The notes under the pieces: generated by a model
Seen by the model: only the letters and a program-made list of their open reading frames with translations
What the model was told of the DNA's origin: nothing
The model's database searches: none
Source: SCN-70-22 sp046327755
GTDB taxonomy: Bacteria > Gemmatimonadota > Gemmatimonadetes > Gemmatimonadales > Gemmatimonadaceae
DNA: 64,000 nucleotides
Direction of reading: 5' to 3'
Assembly: GCA_046327755.1 (NCBI GenBank)
Contig: JAXLXW010000002.1
Span: 186,001 to 250,000 of the forward strand
In this document: positions 27,309-37,396 of the stretch, piece by piece
Layout of the letters: every line of letters begins with the position of its first letter
Numbering within the stretch: the stretch's first letter is position 1
Made by a program: the position numbers and the translations under genes

Positions 27309-27353
27309 GGGACAACGTCGTCGTCGTCATCGAGGCCCGGCGAGCCGGGGCGC

Positions 27354-27830
27354 CTGCTCGCCGTCGATTACGGGGAACGGCGAGTGGGATTGGCGGTGAG
27401 CGATCCCACGCAGACCATCGCCACCCCCGCGGGCTTCATTCTCCGCCGGATCGGGAAGCGCCCTCCCATCGCCGAGATCATCCGGCGCGCGTCCGAGCAC
27501 GAGGCGGTTGGCTTCGTCCTGGGCCTCCCTCTCGATGGCGACGGGGAAGAAACCGACCGATCGCGCGAGGTGCGCCACATCGCATCCGAACTGGAAAAGC
27601 GCACGGGACTCCCCGTTCGGCTCATCGACGAGCGATTTTCCTCCGCGGCCGCGCTTCGCGCCATCCGGGAGATGGGCGGGTCCACACGAGGGCGCAAGGG
27701 CGACGTCGACGCGATGGCAGCGGCCATCCTGCTGCAACAGGCGCTGGGAATGCTCGGCGCCCGTCCGATGCTGGAGAACGGGTACGGAGCGAGTGAGAAT
27801 GATGACGGAGAGGAAGACGGTTCGCGTTAG
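27354..27830 (+). CDS. ruvX: RuvX/YqgF Holliday-junction-resolvase-like protein, non-canonical start
   Basis: RNase H-fold protein of the YqgF family (16S rRNA maturation). The family N-terminus LLAVDYGERRVGLAVSD, with the catalytic Asp, is encoded from 27354 onward, but no in-frame ATG, GTG or TTG lies between the rho stop (27308) and the GTG at 27384. That GTG falls after the catalytic Asp. CTG 27354 is the best visible start and gives 158 aa; 27384 would give a truncated, probably inactive 148-aa form. Further conserved blocks are VGFVLGLPLDGDGEE and the second acidic site in LIDERFSSAAALRAI. The end overlaps mltG by 29 bp. Confidence 0.8.
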   Translation: MLAVDYGERRVGLAVSDPTQTIATPAGFILRRIGKRPPIAEIIRRASEHEAVGFVLGLPLDGDGEETDRSREVRHIASELEKRTGLPVRLIDERFSSAAALRAIREMGGSTRGRKGDVDAMAAAILLQQALGMLGARPMLENGYGASENDDGEEDGSR

Positions 27831-28833
27831 GTTGAGAACGGGGGGGGGCCCCAGTGCCCCCCCGATCGCCCTCGCCGCGCTCGCCGCCACGCTGCTCGTG
27901 TCGGCCTGCGGAGACGAGGTGCCGAGACGGGTCGTGATCCCTCCGGGTTCGTCGTTCCGCGTCGCCGCCGACTCGCTGGCGCAGCGAGGGGTGATCGCCT
28001 TCCCGCGCGCCTTCCGCATGTACGCCAGCTGGAGCAAGCGCGATCGATCGATACGCGCGGGGACGTACGAGTTTCGCAGCAACCAGGGGTGGGGCGAGAT
28101 CCTCGACGCCCTCGCGGCTGGCAAGGGACTCGTGCACACCTTCACCATTCCCGAGGGGTACGCGCTCTCGTCGATCATCCCCGTCATCGCACGATCGCTC
28201 GAGGTCCCGCCCGAGTCGGTCGAGGTGGCAACCCGCGACACCGCGCTTCGTCACCGGCTCGACATCCCGACGCCGACGCTCGAAGGCTATCTCTTTCCCG
28301 ACACCTACACGTTTCCGCCAGGCGCAACCGCGCGCGACGCGGTGACGGCGATGGTGGAGCGGTTCGAGCAGGTGTGGAAGCCGTCGTGGGATTCGGCGGC
28401 CAAGGCGATGGCCTTCTCGCGTAATGACGTGATGGCGCTGGCGGCGATCATCGAGAAGGAGGCGCGCCTCCCGGAAGAGCGCCCCGTGATCTCGGCGGTG
28501 TACCACAACCGGCTCAAGATCGGCATGCGGCTGCAAGCCGATCCAACGGTGCAGTACGCGTTAGGGCGCCACGTGGAGCGCGTGTTGTACAAGGACCTGG
28601 AGATCGACTCGAAGTACAACACGTACAAGTACGCCGGCCTTCCCCCGGGCCCCATCGCATCGCCCGGGGGACCGAGCATCGAGGCGGCGGTCTTCCCGGC
28701 CAATGTGCCGTACCTGTACTTCGTCGCGCACCCTGACGGGCATCACGAGTTCCGGACGACGTTCGAGGAACATGCGGCGGCGATCCGCCAAGTGCGCGCG
28801 GGGCGACGCGCGGCGCAGGGTAAGGGGCGCTAG
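27802..28833 (+). CDS. mltG: Endolytic transglycosylase MltG (YceG), lipoprotein-like
   Basis: About 343 aa. The YceG domain is clear: FTIPEGYALSSIIPVIARSL, LEGYLFPDTYTFPPGATARD, the catalytic region LAAIIEKEARLPEERPVISA with its Glu, then LQADPTVQYALG and YAGLPPGPIASPGGPSIEAA. It cleaves nascent glycan strands and so sets their length. MltG is usually held by a membrane helix; here the N-terminus ends in a lipobox (LLVSAC), so lipid anchoring is likely. ATG 27799 and 27802 are both possible, with GGAG about 10 nt upstream. ruvX-mltG coupling is common. Confidence 0.92.
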   Translation: MTERKTVRVRLRTGGGPSAPPIALAALAATLLVSACGDEVPRRVVIPPGSSFRVAADSLAQRGVIAFPRAFRMYASWSKRDRSIRAGTYEFRSNQGWGEILDALAAGKGLVHTFTIPEGYALSSIIPVIARSLEVPPESVEVATRDTALRHRLDIPTPTLEGYLFPDTYTFPPGATARDAVTAMVERFEQVWKPSWDSAAKAMAFSRNDVMALAAIIEKEARLPEERPVISAVYHNRLKIGMRLQADPTVQYALGRHVERVLYKDLEIDSKYNTYKYAGLPPGPIASPGGPSIEAAVFPANVPYLYFVAHPDGHHEFRTTFEEHAAAIRQVRAGRRAAQGKGR

Positions 28834-28881
28834 CGCGGGGGCGCGAGCAGCGCGCCTGGCCAGCGATAGGGGGAAAAGCAA

Positions 28882-28914
28882 CGCGGGCCGCATGGGGAAT
28901 CCATGCGGCCCGCG
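28882..28914. terminator. Bidirectional terminator between mltG and the rRNA unit
   Basis: A perfect 14-bp inverted repeat (28882-28895 with 28901-28914) around the loop GGAAT. It lies 49 bp after the mltG stop and just beyond the 3' end of the minus-strand 5S gene, so it can end both transcripts. Confidence 0.85.
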
Positions 28915-28921
28915 AAGGGGT

Positions 28922-29036
28922 GCCGGCGACGGCCTACTCTCCCGCGATCTCTCGATCGGAGTACCATCGGCGCTGTAGGGCTTAACGACCGTGTTCGGAA
29001 TGGGAACGGGTGTGGCCCCTACGCTCTAGTCGCCAG
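28922..29036 (-). rRNA. rrf: 5S ribosomal RNA
   Basis: On the minus strand the segment reads as a 5S rRNA, with the conserved CCATTCCGAAC loop and the terminal helix TGGCGAC.../...GTCGCCGG. About 115 nt; ends are approximate. It lies about 180 bp downstream of the 23S gene. Confidence 0.93.
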
Positions 29037-29047
29037 CGATTTGAACA

Positions 29048-29079
29048 GAAGACGAGAGGACGAGAGGACGAGAAGACGA
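29048..29079. repeat. 32-bp dispersed element, copy 3, in the 23S-5S spacer
   Basis: Four units GAAGACGA, GAGGACGA, GAGGACGA, GAAGACGA on the plus strand, i.e. the TCGTCTTC type in the direction of rRNA transcription. It lies 11 bp upstream of the 5S gene, so it is transcribed as part of the pre-rRNA. Confidence 0.88.
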
Positions 29080-29188
29080 GGAATGTCTTGTCGGCGACCG
29101 GTCGCTGACGCCTTCAAAGGCGAGAAGCGAAGGATAGGGAAGATCGGTTGACGTGAAGCTGCGTTAGGCAGCCTGCTTGATTCCTGAT

Positions 29189-29201
29189 GCGCGTGCCCTG
29201 C
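29189..29201 (-). other. 3' half of the pre-23S processing stem
   Basis: 13 bp, GCGCGTGCCCTGC on the plus strand, complementary with one G-T wobble to 32176-32188 on the other side of the 23S gene. Flanking stems of this kind are RNase III processing sites. Confidence 0.65.
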
Positions 29202-29219
29202 CTTGGAATACATAAGGGA

Positions 29220-32161
<2,942 letters not shown>

Positions 32162-32175
32162 CATTTCTCCGTCAA

Positions 32176-32188
32176 GCAGAGCACGCGC
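32176..32188 (-). other. 5' half of the pre-23S processing stem
   Basis: 13 bp, GCAGAGCACGCGC on the plus strand, pairing with 29189-29201 across the 23S gene. In the transcript the same segment reads GTGCTCTGCTTGAC, which resembles the rRNA antitermination boxA (TGCTCTTTGAC), so the two functions may overlap. Confidence 0.6.
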
Positions 32189-32414
32189 GATCTACTACTT
32201 CAGATCTTGTTTGTGATCAAGCAATCTCGCTGCCGACAACCCGCTCGCGCGGGCCACCAGCAGTAAGGATTCACTTCCCACGATCTTCCCTACCTTCACT
32301 TTTCAATCAGCGTCCGCGTCGACCTTGGCCTTCGCGGAATTCATAACTATTCCAACCTTTCGACACCGCCCCGGCGCCTGTTCGGCGTCCAGTGCCATTT
32401 CCGAAAGGGCGCGA

Positions 32415-32443
32415 ATTGTACATAGACCGCGGACGCAGATCAA
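32415..32443 (-). promoter_or_regulatory. Promoter of the 23S-5S unit
   Basis: On the minus strand TTGATC (32438-32443) is followed, after exactly 17 bp, by TACAAT (32415-32420): a near-consensus housekeeping promoter. Transcription would start near 32408, giving a leader of about 245 nt before 23S. The leader (32162-32408) holds no 16S, tRNA or protein gene. Confidence 0.8.
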
Positions 32444-32591
32444 CCCCTGCACACCCTGCGCGAGACAGAAATTTTCCCCTACCATGCGCGGCGTCTCCGA
32501 CAGGGCCGCGGACCGAGCGACGGACGGAGCGACGGACAGAGCAGCAGTCACCGGACGAACCGCGGACACCCTCGTCGCTACCTTTGGTGAC

Positions 32592-33824
32592 ATGCGCTCC
32601 GATCGACCCAGCACGCCGCCATCGCCTCGCCTGAGTGCCTCCGGCACCGCCGGAGACCTCGACCTCGCCGTCGTTTCCAACCGGGGCGCGACACGCTGGG
32701 CCCAAGGCCATCCCTGGATCTTCAAGAGCGACGTCGCCCGATTTCCAGCCTCATCCGCGGGAGCTGTTCGCGTCGAGGACGGGCGCGGCCGCGCGATCGG
32801 GACGGCGCTGTGGTCGCCACACTCCGAGATCTCGCTCCGCATGGTCGACCGGCGCCCACTTCCGGCGCTGACGCGAGACTGGTGGGAAGAACGACTGCGG
32901 CTCGCCATCGCCCGGAGGCGCGAGATCCTGACCCACAGTTCGGCGTGTCGCCTGGTCCACGGCGAGGGAGACGGACTCCCCTCCCTCACCTGTGACCGAT
33001 ACGACCGCTGGCTGGTGGTGCAGTTGATGAGCGCGGGGCTGGAGGCGCACCGGGACATCATCGTCGAGGCGTTGCGCACCCTCACGCAGTGCGAGGGAAT
33101 CCTGGGGCGGCACGACGGAGCGGTTCGCGAGCGCGAAGGCCTGGCACGTGAGACCGCGCTGCTCCACGGCACGGTGCCGGACGAGATCGAGGTCCACGAG
33201 TATGGCGTGAAGTACCTCGCCGCCCCGTGGACCGGGCAGAAGACCGGCGCCTTCCTCGACCAGCGCGAGAACCGGCACCGCATCGGTACGATCGCCCGCG
33301 GGCGCGCCCTCGACTGCTTCGCCTATCACGGATCGTTCGCGTTGCATCTGGCGGCGCGCGCCGACTCCGTCGTCGCCCTCGACGTGTCGGCCGCCGCCCT
33401 GGAGCGCGCGCACGAGAACGCCAGGCGCAACGGGCGGTCCAACATCGCATTCGTCGAGGCCGATGCCTTCGACGACCTGCGCGCACGCGAACGCGCAGGG
33501 GAGCGCTTCGACACGATTGTCGTCGACCCCCCGGCCTTCGCGAAGAACCGGCCGTCCCTCCCCAACGCGCTGCGCGGGTATCACGAGATCAACCTGCGCG
33601 CGATGCGGCTCCTTGCGTCTGGCGGGATGATGTTCACCGCCAGCTGCAGCTACCACGTGACCAAGTCGCACTTCCTCGAAATGCTGCAGGGGGCGGCCGC
33701 CGACAGCGGGCGGCGCGTGACGCTTCGCGAATTCTGCGTGCAACCCGCCGACCATCCCGAGGTCGTGACGATCCCGGAGACAGGCTACCTCAAGGGGGCA
33801 ATCCTCGAGGTGCACGACACCTGA
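32592..33824 (+). CDS. rlmI: RlmI-like 23S rRNA (cytosine-5) methyltransferase
   Basis: About 410 aa. It has a PUA domain (GATRWAQGHPWIFKSDVARF), an EEHUD-like middle, and a Rossmann SAM-binding domain: LDCFAYHGSFALHLAARADS, VALDVSAAALERAHENARRN, catalytic DPPAFAKN and TASCSYHV. Members methylate 23S rRNA (RlmI at C1962). ATG 32592 gives the family length; ATG 32484 is in frame but would add 36 residues from a repetitive GAGCGACGGAC stretch. The gene diverges from the 23S promoter, so enzyme and substrate gene share one intergenic region. The substrate itself is inferred. Confidence 0.88.
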   Translation: MRSDRPSTPPSPRLSASGTAGDLDLAVVSNRGATRWAQGHPWIFKSDVARFPASSAGAVRVEDGRGRAIGTALWSPHSEISLRMVDRRPLPALTRDWWEERLRLAIARRREILTHSSACRLVHGEGDGLPSLTCDRYDRWLVVQLMSAGLEAHRDIIVEALRTLTQCEGILGRHDGAVREREGLARETALLHGTVPDEIEVHEYGVKYLAAPWTGQKTGAFLDQRENRHRIGTIARGRALDCFAYHGSFALHLAARADSVVALDVSAAALERAHENARRNGRSNIAFVEADAFDDLRARERAGERFDTIVVDPPAFAKNRPSLPNALRGYHEINLRAMRLLASGGMMFTASCSYHVTKSHFLEMLQGAAADSGRRVTLREFCVQPADHPEVVTIPETGYLKGAILEVHDT

Positions 33825-34004
33825 CGGGGCACGCGACGCGGGGCACGCGGGGCACCGCGCCGTCCCGCGCCGGCGATCACGATGGCGGAGGGCTATCCCA
33901 TCGAGGCGCAGGGCGCGAACGCGATCGAGTCGAACATGGGGCGACCCAGGCCATGGAAGCACGCGCGCGATGACGCTGCGCTGCGCGCGGCGCATGCGAG
34001 CCGT

Positions 34005-34796
34005 TCAGCGCTGACAGGAGCGACAGTAGTAGCTGCTGCGCCCCGCTTGCACCAGGCGCACGATCGGGGCGCGGCAGCGGCGGCACCCCTTTCCTTCCCG
34101 ATCGTAGACGTTGAAGCGCACGGCGTCACTCACGCCGTCCACCCCGTAGTATCGCTCCGGATGCTCGAGCGCCTTCCGCATGGCGCGCTTCACGCCGGCG
34201 GCGAGGGCCGCGTATTGCGGCTGCCGGAGCCGGTTGGCAGGGCGCCGGGGATCGACGTGCGCGTACCAGAGCGCCTCGGAGGCGTAGATGTTCCCGATCC
34301 CAGCCACCAACCGCTGGTCGAGGAGGGTGGGCTTGATCGGTCCTCGCCGGGCAGCGAGTCGCTGCGCGAGCCATTCCGCGTTGAACGACGGGTCGGTCGC
34401 TTCCGGGCCGAGGTCGGGACAGGGGTCGACGCCGGCGTCGACGACGGCAATCGTGGCGAGGGCGCGCGAGTCGTCGAGGGCGAGGCGTGTGCCGTCCTCG
34501 AAGTCGATGAGGACACGCGTGATGCGATGCGGGGGGTCCTCGACCGTGGCGACGCGCCAGTCGCCGGTCATCCGGAAGTGCACGTGCAGCGTGCGCCCGC
34601 TGGCCAGGCGGAGCAGTTGGTGCTTGCCGCGCCGTTCGACCGCAACCACGACATCGTCGGCGACGGCGAGCGCCGTCTCGTCGGGGAGCGCCCGGCGCTG
34701 CGACGCGTGCAGCGCCTGCACCGCGCGGATCCGCTTGCCCTGGCACGCGGCGCGCGCGATGCGCGCCGCGTACTCGACCTCGGGGAGTTCGGGCAT
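34005..34796 (-). CDS. mutM: Formamidopyrimidine-DNA glycosylase (Fpg/MutM family)
   Basis: A 263-aa base-excision glycosylase/AP lyase. It begins MPELPEVE, so Pro2 is the Schiff-base nucleophile and Glu3 the acid. A beta-sandwich with GKHQLL, the H2TH segment LDQRLVAGIGNIYASEALWY and a C-terminal zinc finger (CRRC...CRSC, 16 residues between pairs) follow. It removes oxidised purines; Nei-type specificity for pyrimidines is less likely given the N-terminus. The upstream gene on the same strand ends 14 bp before it. Confidence 0.94.
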   Translation of the reverse strand: MPELPEVEYAARIARAACQGKRIRAVQALHASQRRALPDETALAVADDVVVAVERRGKHQLLRLASGRTLHVHFRMTGDWRVATVEDPPHRITRVLIDFEDGTRLALDDSRALATIAVVDAGVDPCPDLGPEATDPSFNAEWLAQRLAARRGPIKPTLLDQRLVAGIGNIYASEALWYAHVDPRRPANRLRQPQYAALAAGVKRAMRKALEHPERYYGVDGVSDAVRFNVYDREGKGCRRCRAPIVRLVQAGRSSYYCRSCQR

Positions 34797-34810
34797 GAGG
34801 GGGGCGCTCG

Positions 34811-35740
34811 TCAGGCGGTGGCGGCCGCCTTCTTTCGCCAATAGCGCGCGAAGCCGTACCACGACGAGCGCATCGTCTCGCGGTCGACATGCAGGGCCTG
34901 TTCCGGCGTGAGGGCGCTCGTCAGGCGGGCGAACTCGGCGTCGGCGAAGGCTGTGGCGCGCGCGTCATCGTCGCTGCCCGTGCCGAGGGAGGCACGGACG
35001 GCGAGGCTCCAGGAGATGATGCGGTCCCAGAGGGCATCGAGGTGGGCGACGACGTGTCGCACCGGCCCAAAGTGCGTGAGCAGGAGCGCCTCCGGCCCCC
35101 ACGCTGCGATGAGGTCGAGCGAGGGTTTCCAGGCCTCGAGGTCGATATCGGGCGGCGGCGCGGCGGGGAGCGCCGGGGTCCCGTGCTGGGAGGCCTCGCC
35201 CGCCACGTCGCCGACGAAGGCGACGCCGGACTGTTCGTCGAGGTACGAGAGGTGGTGCCAGGCGTGTCCCGGCGTGTAGGCCACGCGCAGGCGGCGACCG
35301 CCGATGGTCAGGCGTTCGTCGCCGGCCAGGACGACCAGTTGTTCAGGTGCAACGGGCTCGAACGCCCCCCACAGGCGCTCCATGTCCCCCTGGTAGATGC
35401 GCCGGGCGCTGTCGAGGAGGCGGGAGGGGTCCGTCAGGTGCGGCGCGCCACGCGCGTGCACGTGCACGCGCAGGTCGGGGAGTTCGCGCGCGAGGGTTCC
35501 CGTGATGCCGGCATGATCGAGGTGGATGTGCGTGAGCAGGACGTGGCGCAGGTCGTCACGTCGCGCGCCGATGTCGCGCATGGCTTGCTCGAGCGCCTCA
35601 CGGCACGACGCGGGGCCCGGGTCGACGACGACGAGGCCGTCGGACGACTCCATGAGGTACGTGGCGATGGCTTCCGCACGCCCGAGGTGGAGGAGGTCAC
35701 CGCAGGTGATGCCGTCGGCTACAGGTCGCGGGGAGGTCAT
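34811..35740 (-). CDS. MBL-fold metallo-hydrolase
   Basis: About 309 aa. The metallo-beta-lactamase motif LTHIHLDHAG, a downstream YTPGHAWHHLSY, GDVAGE and a late THFGP supply the metal ligands. It resembles glyoxalase II-like hydrolases with a C-terminal helical extension (residues about 220-309); the substrate is unknown. ATG 35740 gives MTSPRPVADGI; the frame is open further upstream into a repetitive region. No clear RBS. It probably shares a transcript with mutM. Confidence 0.82.
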   Translation of the reverse strand: MTSPRPVADGITCGDLLHLGRAEAIATYLMESSDGLVVVDPGPASCREALEQAMRDIGARRDDLRHVLLTHIHLDHAGITGTLARELPDLRVHVHARGAPHLTDPSRLLDSARRIYQGDMERLWGAFEPVAPEQLVVLAGDERLTIGGRRLRVAYTPGHAWHHLSYLDEQSGVAFVGDVAGEASQHGTPALPAAPPPDIDLEAWKPSLDLIAAWGPEALLLTHFGPVRHVVAHLDALWDRIISWSLAVRASLGTGSDDDARATAFADAEFARLTSALTPEQALHVDRETMRSSWYGFARYWRKKAAATA

Positions 35741-35767
35741 GGGGAGCTGGGCATCTCGGGAAGGCGC

Positions 35768-35895
35768 CTCGTCAGGCGCGCGCCGCGCGCGCGACAGGTG
35801 TGCCACAGGCGCTCGTCAGGCACGCAGGCGGCACTCGTAAGGCGCTGTCGGGGGAGTCGTGAGGCATGCGAGGCTCGTCAGGCACGCACAAATCT
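35768..35895. repeat. Degenerate 22-bp tandem repeat (CTCGTCAGGC core)
   Basis: Cores start at 35768, 35790 (degenerate), 35812, 35834, 35856 and 35874, spaced 22 bp apart except the last (18). The consensus core is CTCGTCAGGCACGC. It occupies the divergent gap between the MBL-hydrolase gene and the gene at 35973. Further single cores occur at 34807 and 34917 in the 3' part of the hydrolase gene. Confidence 0.6.
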
Positions 35896-35972
35896 AACGA
35901 GTGAATGGCGAAAGCACTTGCGCGCCTTACGAGAGTCCGTAGGTTTGGTCGGAGCCTAACTGGCGTGGGTGC

Positions 35973-36749
35973 ATGGGGTCTCATCAGCCGCAGCGATCGC
36001 TCAAGCACGAGTACGAGTGCTTCGTCGAGCAGGAAATCGAGAACTACAAGGACTCGATTCCCCGGTCGGCGATCCTGCGCATCGGCGACGAGGCGGTGGC
36101 GAACCTGCGGGCGTCCGAGCAGGTGGCCTTCAACGAGATCCTGATCTGGGCCGAGGTCGACCGGATCATCCGCAACCGGCTCGGCATCCCATCATACGCC
36201 GCCTGGCGCCGCCGTCGCCTGAAGCTGATCGCCGAGTACCGGCGCCCCGAGCGGTGGGGGCTCAGCGCTGACGCCCCCATCGTGCGAGAGATCCCGTCGG
36301 ACGCCGAGGCCCACGTACTGGTCGTCGGCGCCCGGGAGGAAGGTACCGCACTTTACCTCGCTGCCAACGGCTGCCAGGTCACCGCGGTGGAGGAAGACCC
36401 CGAGGTGGTGGAAAAGGTCATTGCGGCTGCCGGCGTGGTCGGGCTCACCTCGCGCGTGAACGGATGCGTCACCGGGCTGGGCGAGTGGTACCCCGAGGCC
36501 CCGCTCCACGCGGTGGTCTGTTCGCCCGCCGCGTTCGAGCGCCTCACGGTGAGCGAACGCGAGCGCGTGATCGAGATCCTGAAGAGCGCGACGCTCGACG
36601 GAGGCGTGCACCTCGTGCAGACGCTGGTCGCAGGCCACGCCGCTGTCGAGCTCGACGAGCTGCGGGCGCGCTACCGCGGCTGGGAGGTCTCCATTGTGCG
36701 CGACGAGAACTCGTCGCGGACCTTCCTGGCGCGGAAGAACGTCGCCTGA
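35973..36749 (+). CDS. Methyltransferase-like protein of unknown function
   Basis: A 258-aa protein. An N-terminal helical region (HEYECFVEQEIENYKDSIPR) precedes a Rossmann-like core: VLVVGAREEGTALYLAANGC corresponds to motif I, and TAVEEDPEVVEKVIAAAGVV to the acidic loop after strand 2. This suggests a class I SAM-dependent methyltransferase, although motif I is not the usual GxGxG. No substrate can be named. ATG 35973 follows a TAACTGGCGTGGGTGC leader with no clear RBS. Confidence 0.65.
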   Translation: MGSHQPQRSLKHEYECFVEQEIENYKDSIPRSAILRIGDEAVANLRASEQVAFNEILIWAEVDRIIRNRLGIPSYAAWRRRRLKLIAEYRRPERWGLSADAPIVREIPSDAEAHVLVVGAREEGTALYLAANGCQVTAVEEDPEVVEKVIAAAGVVGLTSRVNGCVTGLGEWYPEAPLHAVVCSPAAFERLTVSERERVIEILKSATLDGGVHLVQTLVAGHAAVELDELRARYRGWEVSIVRDENSSRTFLARKNVA

Positions 36750-36797
36750 GGCGACCGACCGATCGAGCGCTCTGCGCATGTTATAGAAGAGATCGGC

Positions 36798-36835
36798 GAC
36801 ACGTGGCGATACGACGTGTCAGAAGAATACGTGTC
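36798..36835. promoter_or_regulatory. Inverted and direct GACACGT/ACGTGTC repeats
   Basis: GACACGT (36798-36804) and ACGTGTC (36814-36820) form a perfect 7-bp inverted repeat with a 9-bp gap. A further ACGTGTC lies at 36829-36835. The 15-16 bp spacing suggests an operator for a dimeric regulator. It lies between the methyltransferase-like gene and the 51-aa gene. Function is inference. Confidence 0.4.
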
Positions 36836-36851
36836 ATTTCGCGACGTTTCT

Positions 36852-36869
36852 CGCCGCCTCCGGGCGGCG
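36852..36869 (+). terminator. Small stable hairpin with TCCG tetraloop
   Basis: CGCCGCC-TCCG-GGCGGCG, followed by ATTGCTTTCT. It may end transcription of the gene that stops at 36749. The rest of 36750-37057 shows no gene. Confidence 0.45.
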
Positions 36870-37057
36870 ATTGCTTTCTATCCCAATCATTTTCAACAAC
36901 TTAGACCGAACGCCGTCGATGGCATGCGGAGTGCCTTTGGTATCGAGGTGAGGCGACTCGACGGCCTCGCAGACCGGCCGCATTCGGCGAACCGTTCTCG
37001 CCGGCTGCGGCCGGTCGCACGAGAGAGCGCGTCTACTATATGAAGGGGAGAAACGGC

Positions 37058-37213
37058 ATGACGGAGAAGCGACAGGACGTCGTGCTCGAGGAGCCGATCG
37101 GCATCGTGATATCGCGCGGGAGTCGCGCGGAGCCACCGCCGCGGGTGTGGGCGTACGTGTGGGGCGAGGTCCCAGAAGCCGAGCCAGCAACGACGGGCGC
37201 CAAGGCGGCGTAA
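37058..37213 (+). CDS. 51-aa protein of unknown function
   Basis: A short frame, MTEKRQDVVLEEPIGIVISR, with a Trp/Pro-containing middle (PPPRVWAYVWGEVPE) and an Ala-rich end. A near-perfect ribosome binding site (AAGGGGAG, about 7 nt before ATG 37058) and a strong terminator 42 bp after the stop support it as a real gene. TACTAT, just upstream at 37034-37039, may be a -10 box. No family recognised. Confidence 0.65.
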   Translation: MTEKRQDVVLEEPIGIVISRGSRAEPPPRVWAYVWGEVPEAEPATTGAKAA

Positions 37214-37254
37214 GCCGATCGATCAGGACGATAGAGCGCGAACGAAGAGACAGA

Positions 37255-37297
37255 CAACAAGAAAGCCGGCGCAACGATCGCGCCGGCTTTCTTGTTG
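37255..37297. terminator. Strong bidirectional terminator between two tiny genes
   Basis: A perfect 18-bp inverted repeat (37255-37272 with 37280-37297) has a 7-nt loop and A/T-rich ends (CAACAAGAAAG...CTTTCTTGTTG). It serves the 51-aa gene on the plus strand and the 26-aa gene on the minus strand. Confidence 0.92.
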
Positions 37298-37315
37298 TTT
37301 CGAGACTTCGAAGAA

Positions 37316-37396
37316 CTACCGCTTCTTGGTCTTCTTGGCGGCCTTCTTCGCGGTCTTCTTCGCGGCCTTCTTGGCAGTCTTCTTCTTCGCAGCCAT
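37316..37396 (-). CDS. 26-aa Lys/Ala peptide resembling a histone H1 tail
   Basis: The complete product is 26 residues: M, then AAKKKTAKKAAKKTAKKAA, then KKTKKR. It consists of regular AKKxAKK repeats with 13 Lys. An excellent ribosome binding site (AGGAGAT, 7 nt before the ATG at 37396) and a shared perfect terminator after the stop argue that it is a real, separately expressed gene. Lys/Ala repeats of this type occur in histone H1 C-termini and in bacterial nucleoid proteins (HupB, Hc1 tails), so DNA or RNA binding is likely, though inferred. A longer upstream frame exists but has no such RBS. Confidence 0.72.
   Translation of the reverse strand: MAAKKKTAKKAAKKTAKKAAKKTKKR

Noticed and set aside
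32325..32591. Longer N-terminus for the RlmI-like protein
   Set aside because: It would run through the rRNA promoter and a GAGCGACGGAC repeat, and exceeds family length. ATG 32484 remains possible but less likely.
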